Counted from the stretch's first letter, positions 41,684 to 51,272 are shown. The stretch: DNA of 64,000 nt from Candidatus Thiothrix putei (GCA_029972225.1 CP124756.1:1284001-1348000); one strand, 5' to 3'. Translations and numbers: made by a program. The notes: a model not told the origin generated them from the sequence alone.

Positions 41684-42892
41684 ATGGCAGTCAACTTACA
41701 TGCACCTGATACTTTATTGCCCATTGCTGGTGTGCGTTTAGCATCGGTTAATGCCGGTATTCGCTACAAAAATCGTAACGATGTGTTATTGATTGAGTTG
41801 GAACCGGGTAGCCATACAGCGGCAGTGTTCACACGTAATGCGTTTTGTGCAGCACCTGTGCATGTTTGCCGCCATAACTTACAGCATTCTAATCCACGCT
41901 ATTTGTTGATTAATGCGGGCAATGCGAATGCAGGTACGGGTGAGCTGGGTATGCAGGCTGCCCGTGAAAGTTGTGAGCAAGTGGCACAGCAGGGTGCATG
42001 TTGGGCGGAGCAAGTGTTGCCTTTCTCAACTGGTGTGATTGGTCAGCAATTGCCAGTGGATAAAATAACCACTGCTTTGCCAGAAGCCTTTGCTAAATTG
42101 GATGCAGGCGGTTGGATGGAAGCCTCGCGTACTATTATGACTACGGATACGGTAGCGAAAGCGCTAAGCCGCCAAGTGGAAATCTTTGGTGAAACCGTGA
42201 CAATCACGGGGATTGCGAAAGGTGCGGGGATGATTCACCCCAATATGGCAACCATGTTGGCGTATGTTGCTACCGATGCCTTGGTTGAAAAAGACATTCT
42301 ACAAAATCTGTTGAATGATGTAGTGGAAGAAACTTTCAACTGCATCACTGTTGATGGCGATACTTCAACTAATGATTCTTTGATTGTCATGGCAACTGGC
42401 AGTTCAGGTATTTATGTAGGCGGTGATGGTTTGCCTGCGTTCCGTCAAGCCCTATTGGAGGTTTGTCTGTATTTAGCCCAAGCGATTGTGCGTGATGGTG
42501 AAGGTGCAACCAAGTTCATCAGCATTGCTGTGCAAGGTGCTGCAACGCGTGCTGAAGCCCGTGTCGTTGGCAATACCGTGGCATTATCCCCGTTGGTGAA
42601 AACCGCATTATTTGCCAGTGACCCGAACTGGGGGCGTATTCTTGCCGCCGTAGGACGTAGTCATGTTGATGCGTTGGATGTAAGCCGTATTAGTATTTGG
42701 TTAGGTAAAACGCTGTTGATCGAAAACGGTGAGCCAGCCGTCACCTACCGTGAAGAATTGGGCGCAGCAGAAACCAAGCGCGATGAAATCGATATTCGTA
42801 TCCATTTAGGGCGTGGCGAAGCCAGTGCGACGACGTGGACATGTGATTTTTCTTACGATTACGTCAAAATCAATGCCGAATACCGCAGTTGA
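41684..42892 (+). CDS. argJ: Glutamate N-acetyltransferase / N-acetylornithine acetyltransferase ArgJ
   Basis: A 402-residue bifunctional enzyme of arginine synthesis that recycles the acetyl group. It cleaves itself before the Thr of the ATML motif (HPNMATMLAYVATDA, near residue 190) to give two chains with a Thr nucleophile. KGAGMIHPN and the C-terminal YVKINAEYRS are intact. 21 bases after secA, as in Pseudomonas, and overlapping the Nudix gene by 20 bases. Confidence 0.98.
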   Translation: MAVNLHAPDTLLPIAGVRLASVNAGIRYKNRNDVLLIELEPGSHTAAVFTRNAFCAAPVHVCRHNLQHSNPRYLLINAGNANAGTGELGMQAARESCEQVAQQGACWAEQVLPFSTGVIGQQLPVDKITTALPEAFAKLDAGGWMEASRTIMTTDTVAKALSRQVEIFGETVTITGIAKGAGMIHPNMATMLAYVATDALVEKDILQNLLNDVVEETFNCITVDGDTSTNDSLIVMATGSSGIYVGGDGLPAFRQALLEVCLYLAQAIVRDGEGATKFISIAVQGAATRAEARVVGNTVALSPLVKTALFASDPNWGRILAAVGRSHVDALDVSRISIWLGKTLLIENGEPAVTYREELGAAETKRDEIDIRIHLGRGEASATTWTCDFSYDYVKINAEYRS

Positions 42893-43832
42893 CTATTTGC
42901 ATGTTGTCGCAGCGGTTATCCGTGATGCATCAGGCAATATCTTGTTGGCACAACGCCCTGCCAATAAACATCAGGGCGGTAAGTGGGAGTTTCCCGGTGG
43001 CAAAGTCGAATCCGGTGAAACGCCACAGCAAGCGCTAAGCCGTGAACTGCACGAAGAACTCGGCATTACCGTGGAGGATGCAGCGCCCTTGATCAAGGTT
43101 CGCTATGTTTATCCTGAACGTGCAGTATTACTGGATGTGTGGGAGGTAACGGCTTTCAGTGGCGAGGCGCATGGGCGAGAAGGGCAGCCTGTCGCATGGT
43201 TTCACGTTGATCAATTGTCAGCACTTGAATTTCCTCCCGCTAATGCACCGATTGTTAACGCGGCACGTTTGCCTGCTCATTGTCTGATTACGCCAGAGCC
43301 ACAAGATTCCGCTAAGTTTTTGCAACAGTTAGTGCAACGTTTACAGGCTGGTGTGCGTCTGATTGTTTTTCGTGCGAAAACATTGGATGCAGCAGGCTAC
43401 GTGGCCTTAGCTCATGAAGTGATTCGTTTGGGGCATTCGTTTGGTGCAACGATTATGCTGAACTCCCCCCCTGAGATGCTGGTGCAGGCAGATGGTTTAC
43501 ATCTGACGAGCCGTCAGCTCTTTACTGAGAGCGCAGCGAGTATCAGGGATACCTTATTGCCGGGGCAATGGTTATCAGCTTCTTGCCATAGCGTAGCGGA
43601 GTTGCAACAGGTAGCCATGCTTGGTGCGGACTTTGCTTTCCTCTCGCCCGTCTTACCAACGTTATCGCATCCGGGAGAAGAGCATTTAGGTTGGGAGGTA
43701 TTCGCTGCTATGGTGGATCAGGTGAATATTCCTGTATACGCTCTTGGTGGTATGGATGCTCAACACGTGTCAACAGCGCGGCATTACGGAGGACAGGGTA
43801 TTGCTGCCATCCGTCGTTTGTGGGATGTGTAG
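42873..43832 (+). CDS. mutT: Nudix hydrolase fused to a ThiE-like domain
   Basis: A 319-residue protein. The first ~135 residues are a MutT-type Nudix domain with a full Nudix box (GGKVESGETPQQALSRELHE then ELGI, residues 42-64) that would cleanse 8-oxo-dGTP. The rest (about 140-319) is a thiamine-phosphate-synthase-like barrel (LMLNSPP-like turn, DGLHLTSRQL, SCHSVAEL, FLSPVLPT, ALGGM). Such fusions recur in gammaproteobacteria, but the ThiE-like half lacks a proven role. The ATG at 42873 lies within argJ, so the two genes are coupled. Confidence 0.9.
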   Translation: MPNTAVDYLHVVAAVIRDASGNILLAQRPANKHQGGKWEFPGGKVESGETPQQALSRELHEELGITVEDAAPLIKVRYVYPERAVLLDVWEVTAFSGEAHGREGQPVAWFHVDQLSALEFPPANAPIVNAARLPAHCLITPEPQDSAKFLQQLVQRLQAGVRLIVFRAKTLDAAGYVALAHEVIRLGHSFGATIMLNSPPEMLVQADGLHLTSRQLFTESAASIRDTLLPGQWLSASCHSVAELQQVAMLGADFAFLSPVLPTLSHPGEEHLGWEVFAAMVDQVNIPVYALGGMDAQHVSTARHYGGQGIAAIRRLWDV

Positions 43833-43842
43833 TCTAAGTGTT

Positions 43843-44046
43843 TCAAGCATTGAGGTCTGGAATTAACTGACTATTGATGCGTGAAATCATATCTTTTAAC
43901 AATAGCTTGCGTTTTTTTAAACGTGAAATCCTGATTTGATCACTGTGAGGTTCTTGCAATAATGTTGCAAGAACCTCATCCAGTTCCCGGTGTTCTTGGG
44001 TGAGTTCCGCGAGTTTCCGGTGAAGTGCTTCCGTGTCTTGCTGCAT
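43843..44046 (-). CDS. YdcH/DUF465-family small coiled-coil protein
   Basis: A 67-residue helical hairpin protein (RKLAELTQEHRELDEVLATL, then ISRLKKRKLLLKDMI) typical of DUF465. Function is not established. It lies 7 bases downstream of the degenerate helicase gene on the same strand, so the two probably share a transcript. It converges with the Nudix gene, 10 bases away. Confidence 0.85.
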   Translation of the reverse strand: MQQDTEALHRKLAELTQEHRELDEVLATLLQEPHSDQIRISRLKKRKLLLKDMISRINSQLIPDLNA

Positions 44047-44053
44047 AATGGTT

Positions 44054-45643
44054 CTACTTGGTCAAAATACGGCGTTTTTCCTTGTAACGGATAACGACTT
44101 GTTTGTCAGTTTTGGGTTTGTCGCTCTGTTGTGCGTAATCGGGTTTTTCCCAACTGCCAATTTCATAAGAACCCCCTTGATCACGGCGGGGTGCAGGGGT
44201 AGCAGTGTAGCCACCTTCGCGTTTACGTTGTGCGCCACCGTTTAAGCGACCATAAGGGCCTTTGCGTTGCTGGCGATCAGCAGCGTTGGCTGAGGCTGGT
44301 TCTTGAGCTGGTGTAGGGCGGTTGTCTCGGCGACTACTTTGTTGCTGGTTTGGGTTACGTCCGCTACCTTGAGCTTGATGTGAGGAGCGGTTTTGGTTTG
44401 ATCCAGAGCGGCCTTGTTGTTGGCGTCCGCGTTCGCCTTGGTTACCATTAGTGCTGTTATGTTGGCGTTGCCCATTACTGTTGCTGCGATTGCTTCTGGG
44501 GGCTCGTACTGAGGGGGTAAAGCCTGATGTATGTTCCAGCGGGGCAAGACCAGGCAGGGTGCATTGTTCGATAGAGTCGCCGAGGAATGTTTCAATTAAC
44601 TTCAGATTCTCACGTTCGCGAGGTAATACCACGGCAATAACCGCTTCTTCCCGTTCTGGGCTGAGACCTTGTAGCCGAGCCTCATAATCTTCGACTTTGT
44701 GAGGTAACTCAAAGTTGATGATGTGCTCCCCCCCTTGGAAGTGTGGGTGGAGGCCATCTTGGTCCGCGTAAATCAGAATGGGTGCTGAGACGCCATTGCG
44801 TTCTTCTGCGGGTAAATCGGAGGCGACTTCAGCAGTATGTCCATGATTTGCAAGACTTTCTGCTAAGGCTTTCGCTACTTTTGTGGTCATTGTAAAAATA
44901 CAGGTGGGTTCACCTGAAAACTCATCCAATAAATGATCCATCAGCGCAATTTTGTGCGTGTAATCATCCGCTAAATGGACAACTTGTGGAATTTGTAACA
45001 GTGGGTTTCGGTCATCATCCACTTCAAGTTCTTCGGCTCCAGCCAGTACAGCACGAGCATAGCCAGCAATATCATTTTCTGGGCGTACAAATGCAATCAC
45101 GGGGCAGGCGGTGGTACGTTCCGAGAGAATCTTGTTAACGAGACCATGCAAACCTTTGTGGTAAATGGCGCTGAGGTCGTCAATCACTAACATCTCTAAC
45201 TTAGAAAAGTCTGCTTTGTTGTTATCAACCAGATCATTCAGACGACCAGGGGTGGCAATCATTAAGTCAAGTGGTCGGCGTAACAAGCGCATTTGCGGCT
45301 GATACGGGCGTCCACTAACGATGAAGCCTGAGCGAATCTGTGGCTCATCCCCCATCAAGCGTTTGATGGTGTAGTTAATCTGATTGACCCGATCCCGCCG
45401 TGAAGTAAGGATCAAAACACGGGTATGCCGTTGATCTTCAATTGGGTTGGTCAACACGTAGTTGATGGCCGGGATCAGGAATGCTCCCGTTTTACCGGAA
45501 GCTGATTGCGTCCAAACAATGACACTTTTATTTTGTGCCACAAGGGGAATCAACTGTTTTTGTAGTTCAGTCGGATTCTCGTAACCGGCAGCTTCAATTT
45601 TTGCTGCAAATTCTGGATGTAAGCCTAATTCTGAAAAAGACAA
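44054..45643 (-). CDS. Degenerate DEAD-box-like protein with Q/N/R-rich tail
   Basis: A 529-residue protein. Residues 1-360 follow the two-domain DEAD-box fold: a Q motif at 21-33 (YENPTELQKQ), a P-loop QSASGKT at 46-52 and TPGRL at 131-135. Key motifs are lost: DEAD is IDDLSA (154-159), SAT is replaced by IAFVR, motif V lacks ARGxD (ADQDGLH, 293-299), and HRxGRxGR is replaced by YEARLQGLSP. It may bind RNA and perhaps ATP but is unlikely to unwind RNA by the usual mechanism. The tail (about 370-529) is Gln/Asn/Arg/Gly-rich and low in complexity, as in RNA-binding condensate proteins. Its leader (45644-45844) is AT-rich and has no other gene. Confidence 0.85.
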   Translation of the reverse strand: MSFSELGLHPEFAAKIEAAGYENPTELQKQLIPLVAQNKSVIVWTQSASGKTGAFLIPAINYVLTNPIEDQRHTRVLILTSRRDRVNQINYTIKRLMGDEPQIRSGFIVSGRPYQPQMRLLRRPLDLMIATPGRLNDLVDNNKADFSKLEMLVIDDLSAIYHKGLHGLVNKILSERTTACPVIAFVRPENDIAGYARAVLAGAEELEVDDDRNPLLQIPQVVHLADDYTHKIALMDHLLDEFSGEPTCIFTMTTKVAKALAESLANHGHTAEVASDLPAEERNGVSAPILIYADQDGLHPHFQGGEHIINFELPHKVEDYEARLQGLSPEREEAVIAVVLPRERENLKLIETFLGDSIEQCTLPGLAPLEHTSGFTPSVRAPRSNRSNSNGQRQHNSTNGNQGERGRQQQGRSGSNQNRSSHQAQGSGRNPNQQQSSRRDNRPTPAQEPASANAADRQQRKGPYGRLNGGAQRKREGGYTATPAPRRDQGGSYEIGSWEKPDYAQQSDKPKTDKQVVIRYKEKRRILTK

Positions 45644-45844
45644 GATAGATACTCCCCGTCTGTGAATGTGGGTGAGAGTAATAAATAAGTAAATATTATC
45701 AAACTGGAGAGAAATATTAGCAATATAATGCTTTCAGCGACTGCCCGTACCTTTATTTGTAACGTTTGCATGGCCCGAACCGAATAATAAATTATTATAT
45801 CTGTTGTTGGGAGTCAACAAATTATGCACGTTATTGTTGCGAAT

Positions 45845-47209
45845 TTACATCACAATGTCTATCGCTTTCTCCAATCTGGCAATAGCGACCACTTTCATCC
45901 CCTCAATAGGGTGACGTGGCTTATTTCCTTTCGCTACGATGGCCTGTTTAAAACCGTGTTTAGCAGCCTCACGCAAACGCTCCTCACCGTTTGGAACCGG
46001 GCGAATCTCGCCAGCCAGCCCAACTTCTCCAAAAACCACCAGATCAGCAGGCAGAGGACGGTTGCGAAAACTTGAGAGAGCCGCCAACAACAATGATAAA
46101 TCAGCAGCGGTTTCTGAAATCTTAACACCACCGACGACATTTATGAATACGTCTTGGTCAAACATTGAAATTCCGGCGTGGCGATGTAGCACGGCAAGTA
46201 GCATGGCAAGGCGGTTTTGTTCTAATCCTAAGGTGACACGGCGGGGTACAGCACCGTGACTTTGGTCAACCAATGCTTGTACTTCGACCATCAGCGGGCG
46301 CGTACCTTCGCGGGTTACCATGATGACACTACCGGATACGGGTTCTTCGTGGCGTGAAAGAAAAATGGCGGAAGGGTTGCTGACACCTTTCAAGCCTTGT
46401 TCGGTCATAGCGAATACGCCAAGTTCGTTGACTGCGCCAAAACGATTTTTGACGGCGCGAATAATGCGGTAGCGTCCACCGGGGTCGCCCTCAAAATACA
46501 GTACGGTATCAACCATGTGTTCGAGAACCCTGGGCCCGGCGAGTGTACCCTCCTTGGTGACGTGACCGACGAGAAACATGGCGGTATTCGTTTGTTTGGC
46601 AAAACGCACCAGTCTGGCGGCAGACTCACGAATTTGGCTGACCGAGCCGGGGGCTGCTTGCAAACTATCGGTGAATACGGTTTGAATGGAGTCGATGACC
46701 ATCAGGTGTGGTTTTTCTTGTGATACTAGGCTTAGGATGCTTTCTACACAGGTTTCTGTGAGTAAGCGTAAGTGGTCGCTGGGTAGACCTAAGCGGCGGG
46801 CGCGTAGCCCCACTTGTTGCAATGATTCTTCGCCAGTGACGTATAGACTTTTTAGTTCAGGCAATGTCGCAAGCGTTTGCAGGAGGATCGTGGATTTACC
46901 AATACCGGGATCACCACCGATCAGGACAACTGAGCCTGTCATTAAACCGCCACCCAGTACGCGATCCAGTTCAGGTTGATGTGTAAGAATGCGTGGTGCT
47001 TCGCTTAAACTGACTTCGTTTAAGGAGCGAATGACTGCTTGTTCCCCTGCATATCCGCCTGCACGGTTGTTTTGTGTGTTTTTACTAGCAGGAAAACTTA
47101 GCATTTCTTCTAACGTGTTCCACGCGCCACAGTCGCTGCATTGTCCGCTCCATTTGTTGTGTAGGCCGCCGCAAGCTGTACAATGGTATTGAAGTTTGGC
47201 CTTACTCAT
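45845..47209 (-). CDS. radA: DNA repair protein RadA
   Basis: A RecA-like helicase that promotes branch migration in recombination. 454 residues. An N-terminal zinc finger (CTACGG...CSDCGAW) is followed by Walker A GGDPGIGKST near residue 91, the RadA motif VKNRFG near 253 and a C-terminal Lon-like domain. Overlaps the transporter gene upstream by 8 bases, so the three minus-strand genes are one operon. Confidence 0.97.
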   Translation of the reverse strand: MSKAKLQYHCTACGGLHNKWSGQCSDCGAWNTLEEMLSFPASKNTQNNRAGGYAGEQAVIRSLNEVSLSEAPRILTHQPELDRVLGGGLMTGSVVLIGGDPGIGKSTILLQTLATLPELKSLYVTGEESLQQVGLRARRLGLPSDHLRLLTETCVESILSLVSQEKPHLMVIDSIQTVFTDSLQAAPGSVSQIRESAARLVRFAKQTNTAMFLVGHVTKEGTLAGPRVLEHMVDTVLYFEGDPGGRYRIIRAVKNRFGAVNELGVFAMTEQGLKGVSNPSAIFLSRHEEPVSGSVIMVTREGTRPLMVEVQALVDQSHGAVPRRVTLGLEQNRLAMLLAVLHRHAGISMFDQDVFINVVGGVKISETAADLSLLLAALSSFRNRPLPADLVVFGEVGLAGEIRPVPNGEERLREAAKHGFKQAIVAKGNKPRHPIEGMKVVAIARLEKAIDIVM

Positions 47210-48491
47210 CGTTGTCTGCTGTTTTACGTTGAATTTTAGGGTGAATGATCAAGGTTTTGACTGCATTGTTGCGAGTTTTGCGAATCTCCAGGGGGTAATC
47301 GTCGATTAGCATGGTCATACCCGGTACGGGAATAGATTCAAGGTATTCCAAAATAAGGCCGTTAATGGTGTTGGCTTCTTCTGAGGTGAAATTGCTACCC
47401 AACTCGCGGTTAATGTCGCGGATAGGGATGCTGCCATCCACCCAGTAACAGCCATCTTCCATGCGTCGAATTTCACGGGATTGACTACTTGGTACGGTTG
47501 AGAATTCACCGACAATTTCTTCCAGAATGTCCTCTAGGGCGACTAAGCCACGAATTTCACCATATTCGTCGACCACTAGTGCAATGCGACGGTTTTCTGT
47601 TTTGAAGTTCAGTAATTGCTGCGTCAGCTCTGTGCTTTCAGGGATGTAGTAGGCGGGGCGAATACTGGCTTCGAAGCGCTCCCTATCCAAATGCCCGTCA
47701 CGGAATAGCGGCAAGAGTTTGCGCAAGTGTACGAAGCCGATGACATTATCAAGGCTTTCACGGTAAACCAACAAGCGCGTGAAATTGCTGTTAATAATCT
47801 GTTCCTCTAGTTCATTCCAATCCTCGTCCAGATCCAATCCGACCAGTTGGCTGCGGGGAATCATGATGTCTTCCACCGTAGTACTTTCCATATCCATGAC
47901 CCGCAACAGCATATCAAGGTGTGTTTGGGGGATGTGAGTTCCGGCTGAACTGACTACTGTGCGTAACTCCTCATGGCTGAGCGCGACACGACTGGTTTCA
48001 TCGCTGGTTGCCCCGAATAGTTTTAATAAGCTGTTAGTAATGAGATTCAGTAGAAAAATGAAAGGCCACATGATCTTCATCATGGCTGAGTAAATGCGCG
48101 ACGCAATAAATGCAATTGGCTCTGGGTGCATCGCAGCAAGAGTTTTCGGGGTGATTTCACCGAAAATCAGTAGGAGGAAGGTCAAAATGCCGGTTGCAAT
48201 GGCCAGCCCAGCATCACCAAATAAACGCAAGCCTAGCAAGGTCGCCAATTGGGTAATCAGAATGTTGACGAAGTTATTACCGAGCAAAATCAAGCTAATT
48301 AAGCGGTCAGGGCGATTCAACAGTTTTTGAGCTAAAACTGCTCCAGTATGCCCTTTTTCGGCTTGATGCTTGAGTTTATAACGATTAAGAGACATTAACG
48401 CTGTTTCAGAGCCAGAGAAGAAGGCAGACAGTAGAAACAGAATAAATAGAGCGAAGAACAGAATGCCTAATGGTATCTCATTAATATTCAT
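47202..48491 (-). CDS. CNNM/CorC-family (HlyC/CorC) membrane protein with CBS domains
   Basis: A 429-residue protein of the YfjD type. A DUF21 domain with about four membrane helices (1-190) is followed by two CBS domains (about 205-330) and a CorC_HlyC C-terminal domain (about 345-425). The family is linked to Mg2+ or Co2+ export and magnesium homeostasis. The gene lies between ccsA-like ypjD and radA, opposite ffh, as in E. coli, where yfjD and ypjD also sit beside ffh. Confidence 0.92.
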   Translation of the reverse strand: MNINEIPLGILFFALFILFLLSAFFSGSETALMSLNRYKLKHQAEKGHTGAVLAQKLLNRPDRLISLILLGNNFVNILITQLATLLGLRLFGDAGLAIATGILTFLLLIFGEITPKTLAAMHPEPIAFIASRIYSAMMKIMWPFIFLLNLITNSLLKLFGATSDETSRVALSHEELRTVVSSAGTHIPQTHLDMLLRVMDMESTTVEDIMIPRSQLVGLDLDEDWNELEEQIINSNFTRLLVYRESLDNVIGFVHLRKLLPLFRDGHLDRERFEASIRPAYYIPESTELTQQLLNFKTENRRIALVVDEYGEIRGLVALEDILEEIVGEFSTVPSSQSREIRRMEDGCYWVDGSIPIRDINRELGSNFTSEEANTINGLILEYLESIPVPGMTMLIDDYPLEIRKTRNNAVKTLIIHPKIQRKTADNDE

Positions 48492-48493
48492 GG

Positions 48494-49297
48494 TTATTTT
48501 ACTAGGAACTCCAGCACGAATTTGCTACCAAAAAAAGCCAGCATTAAAATGAAAAAGCCACTGAGTGTCCAGCGAATAGCGATACGCCCCCGCCAGCCGT
48601 ATTGCCAGTGCCCGATGAGTAGCGTGGTGAAGACTATCCAAGCCACAATGGACAAAATAGTTTTGTGAGCCAAGTGTTGTGCAAACAGGTTATCGACATA
48701 CAAAGCACCGCTCAATAAACCAAATGACAGCAAAATGACGCCAAGCACTATCAGCTTGAACAATAGTGCTTCCATATCCAGCAGGGGAGGCAGAGTACGC
48801 ACTAGGCCACCCGGTTGGTGATTGTGCAGGTGACGATTTTGCAGAGCAAGCAGTAGCGCCTGTAAAGCAGCTAAAGTCAAGATGCTATAAGCCAATAAGG
48901 AAGTAAAAATGTGCACACCTAAACCATTGTTCAAGTTAATCACTGCCGTTTGAGTGGGATTCAGTAATGGCAGCAACATCGCGCTTAAGGTAAAAGGTAC
49001 CACTAAAATCCCTAACGTTTCCAAAGGGCGTTTTAGCATGGTGAAAAACAGCAGTAAATTGCACAGCCACATGACGATAGAACTGGCAGAGGCAAAGCTA
49101 ATCGATACCCCATCTGCTTGACCAATGTGATGTAAGATGCTTCCGCCATGCAATAGTAACGCAATGATCCACAGCACAACCAATACACCGCGATGTTTAG
49201 GTGAGCGGGTTTGCAAGCGATCCCTCAAGCGTACCCCTATCAGTAGCCAAGTCGTCACCCATGCTAGAGTCGCGAACAGGTTAAGTATTATTGTCAT
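48494..49297 (-). CDS. ypjD: CcsA/YpjD-like cytochrome c assembly-type membrane protein
   Basis: A 267-residue protein with about eight hydrophobic helices, matching the family that shares the CcsA heme-handling fold. Conserved His residues lie in LLHGGSILHH (helix 3) and in GVHIFTSLLAYS. Its true role beside ffh is unclear; in E. coli the homologue is uncharacterised. Two bases separate it from the CorC-family gene. Confidence 0.88.
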   Translation of the reverse strand: MTIILNLFATLAWVTTWLLIGVRLRDRLQTRSPKHRGVLVVLWIIALLLHGGSILHHIGQADGVSISFASASSIVMWLCNLLLFFTMLKRPLETLGILVVPFTLSAMLLPLLNPTQTAVINLNNGLGVHIFTSLLAYSILTLAALQALLLALQNRHLHNHQPGGLVRTLPPLLDMEALLFKLIVLGVILLSFGLLSGALYVDNLFAQHLAHKTILSIVAWIVFTTLLIGHWQYGWRGRIAIRWTLSGFFILMLAFFGSKFVLEFLVK

Positions 49298-49342
49298 TAC
49301 TCAAATAGATTTCGTGTGTTAGGTCATCAATTTTCAGGGTTA

Positions 49343-49361
49343 CGTTCCTGTTTCGGGAACG
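49343..49361. promoter_or_regulatory. Inverted repeat between ypjD and ffh
   Basis: CGTTCC-TGTTTCG-GGAACG is a 6-bp-arm dyad in the divergent promoter region, about 70 bases before ffh. TATGAT near 49384 is a likely -10 for ffh. No regulator is identifiable. Confidence 0.35.
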
Positions 49362-49429
49362 CATTCACTGTTGCTTTAATGCTATGATAGCAACTTGTGC
49401 CTGAATGGGACTAGCAAGAAGTCAAAATC

Positions 49430-50815
49430 ATGTTCGAGAATTTAAGTGAACGTCTTTCGCAGACGGTAAAAAAACTACGCGGTCAGGCTCGTTTGACCGA
49501 TGAGAATATTAAAGATGCACTGCGTGATGTGCGAATGGCACTGTTGGAGGCGGATGTGGCGCTGCCGGTGGTACGCGAATTCACCAATCGGGTGCGTGAA
49601 CGGGCCATTGGGCAAGAGGTATTGGAAAGTCTTAGCCCCGGTCAAGCCTTGATTAAAGTGGTCAACGACGAGTTAGTTGATCTCATGGGCAAGGCGAATG
49701 AAAGCTTGTCTTTGAACGCTCAGCCCCCCGCCGTCATTTTGATGGCAGGTCTACAAGGTGCGGGTAAAACCACGACGGTTGGTAAATTAACGCGTTTCTT
49801 GAAAGAGCGTCAGAATAAGTCCGTGATGGTGGCGAGTTGCGATGTTTACCGTCCTGCTGCGATTAAACAGCTTGAAACCATCGCAGGGCAAACGGGCGGG
49901 GTTTTCTTTCCCAGTGAGGTAGCGCAAAAGCCAGTTGAGATTGCTAAAGCCGCAATAGCACAAGCGAAGCTTAAGTATATGGATGTGCTGATCATTGACA
50001 CAGCAGGGCGCTTGCACGTTGATGCAGATATGATGGCAGAAATCCAAGCGATTCATGCGGCTGTGAACCCGATTGAAACTCTGTTCGTCGTGGATAGTAT
50101 GACGGGGCAGGATGCCGCTAATACTGCCAAAGCATTTGGTGATGCCTTGCCGTTGACGGGGGTGGTGTTAACGAAGGCGGATGGAGATGCACGAGGTGGT
50201 GCGGCCTTATCGGTGCGGTACATCACGGGCAAACCAATTAAGTTCATCGGGATGGGCGAAAAGCTGGATGCTTTGGAGCCTTTCCATCCAGAACGTATGG
50301 CCTCGCGTATTTTGGGTATGGGCGATGTGCTAAGTTTGATCGAAGAAGCCCAGCGTCAGGTTGACCATAAGAAAGCGGCACAGTTAGCCAAAAAGCTTAA
50401 CAAAGGCAAGTCCTTCGATTTTGAAGATTTGCGTGACCAAATGTTACAAATGCAAAAAATGGGTGGTATGGCTGGCTTGATGGATAAGTTGCCGGGTATG
50501 GGGAATTTGCCCGCTAATGTTAAAGATCAGGCCAATGATAAGGAGGTACGTCGTATGATCGCGATCATTAATTCGATGACGTTGGAAGAGCGGCGCAATC
50601 CGGATATCATCAAGGCATCCCGCAAACGTAGGATTGCGTCCGGTTGTGGGTTGCAAGTGCAAGATGTTAACCGCCTGCTTAAGCAGCACTTGCAGATGAG
50701 TAAAATGATGAAGCAGTTTTCAAAAGGTGGTTTACGCAAGTTGATGGGGGGTATGAAAGGAAAGTTACCGATGGGTGGTGGGGGATTTCCTCCTATGGGA
50801 GGCTTTCCAGGGTAG
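49430..50815 (+). CDS. ffh: Signal recognition particle protein Ffh
   Basis: The SRP54 GTPase that delivers inner-membrane proteins to SecYEG. 461 residues: an N domain (1-85), a G domain with GLQGAGKTT near 107, DTAGR near 190 and TKADGDARGG near 247, and a Met-rich M domain (about 300-445, e.g. MQKMGGMAGLMDKLPGMG) that binds 4.5S RNA and signal sequences. The tail is Gly/Met-rich. Monocistronic here, because rpsP is separated by four other genes. Confidence 0.98.
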   Translation: MFENLSERLSQTVKKLRGQARLTDENIKDALRDVRMALLEADVALPVVREFTNRVRERAIGQEVLESLSPGQALIKVVNDELVDLMGKANESLSLNAQPPAVILMAGLQGAGKTTTVGKLTRFLKERQNKSVMVASCDVYRPAAIKQLETIAGQTGGVFFPSEVAQKPVEIAKAAIAQAKLKYMDVLIIDTAGRLHVDADMMAEIQAIHAAVNPIETLFVVDSMTGQDAANTAKAFGDALPLTGVVLTKADGDARGGAALSVRYITGKPIKFIGMGEKLDALEPFHPERMASRILGMGDVLSLIEEAQRQVDHKKAAQLAKKLNKGKSFDFEDLRDQMLQMQKMGGMAGLMDKLPGMGNLPANVKDQANDKEVRRMIAIINSMTLEERRNPDIIKASRKRRIASGCGLQVQDVNRLLKQHLQMSKMMKQFSKGGLRKLMGGMKGKLPMGGGGFPPMGGFPG

Positions 50816-51011
50816 CTATATTAGGTTTTTTTGATATTTCTGACGACCATTAGGAAAATTTACGCTAAGATGGGTTTGCCTAGTGAATTGTCTGGTTGTA
50901 TGATGCGCAGCATCCAGAAAATTCATGGCCTGGATTAAGACCTATGTTAGCATCAACTCTGGTGTTGCAAGGTTTCCCTTTCCAAATCAATTGTTTAGAG
51001 AGTTTTATATT
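50816..51011. other. Gap between ffh and the first small lipoprotein gene
   Basis: This must hold the lipoprotein promoter; a TAAGAT -10-like box lies near 50867. No terminator with a T-run and no small gene is evident apart from TTTTTT at 50826-50831 without a strong stem. Confidence 0.4.
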
Positions 51012-51272
51012 ATGAAAATCAAATCTCAAGTGGCTATCGCTGGTCTGTTGTTCGCTGGTTTGCTGACTACAGGTTGCCAACAAATGGGCCAACAAACTTC
51101 TCAGCAGGCAGCTCCTGAAGCACCTGCTGTTGTTGCACCTCCTGCACCTGTTGCTCCTGTGCGTCAAGCACCAGCTCCAGTAGTTCCTAAAGTTAAAGCT
51201 AAAGGCAACTACAAAGGTCCAGTCGCTATGGATCCTGCTTCTCAAGGTGCAATGCAACAGTACCAGAAGTAA
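51012..51272 (+). CDS. Small lipoprotein A, Pro/Ala-rich
   Basis: An 86-residue protein of unknown family. The signal sequence MKIKSQVAIAGLLFAGLLTT ends at Cys22, probably lipidated (TTGC-QQ, a loose lipobox). A Gln/Ala/Pro-rich linker follows, then the C-terminal block VPKVKAKGNYKG-PVAMD...MQQYQK. The same start and end recur in the next gene, so they are tandem paralogues. It is probably an abundant envelope protein, judging by the composition and the strong terminator after it. The longer frame start at 50925 is rejected because translation from 51012 gives a clean signal peptide. Confidence 0.7.
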   Translation: MKIKSQVAIAGLLFAGLLTTGCQQMGQQTSQQAAPEAPAVVAPPAPVAPVRQAPAPVVPKVKAKGNYKGPVAMDPASQGAMQQYQK

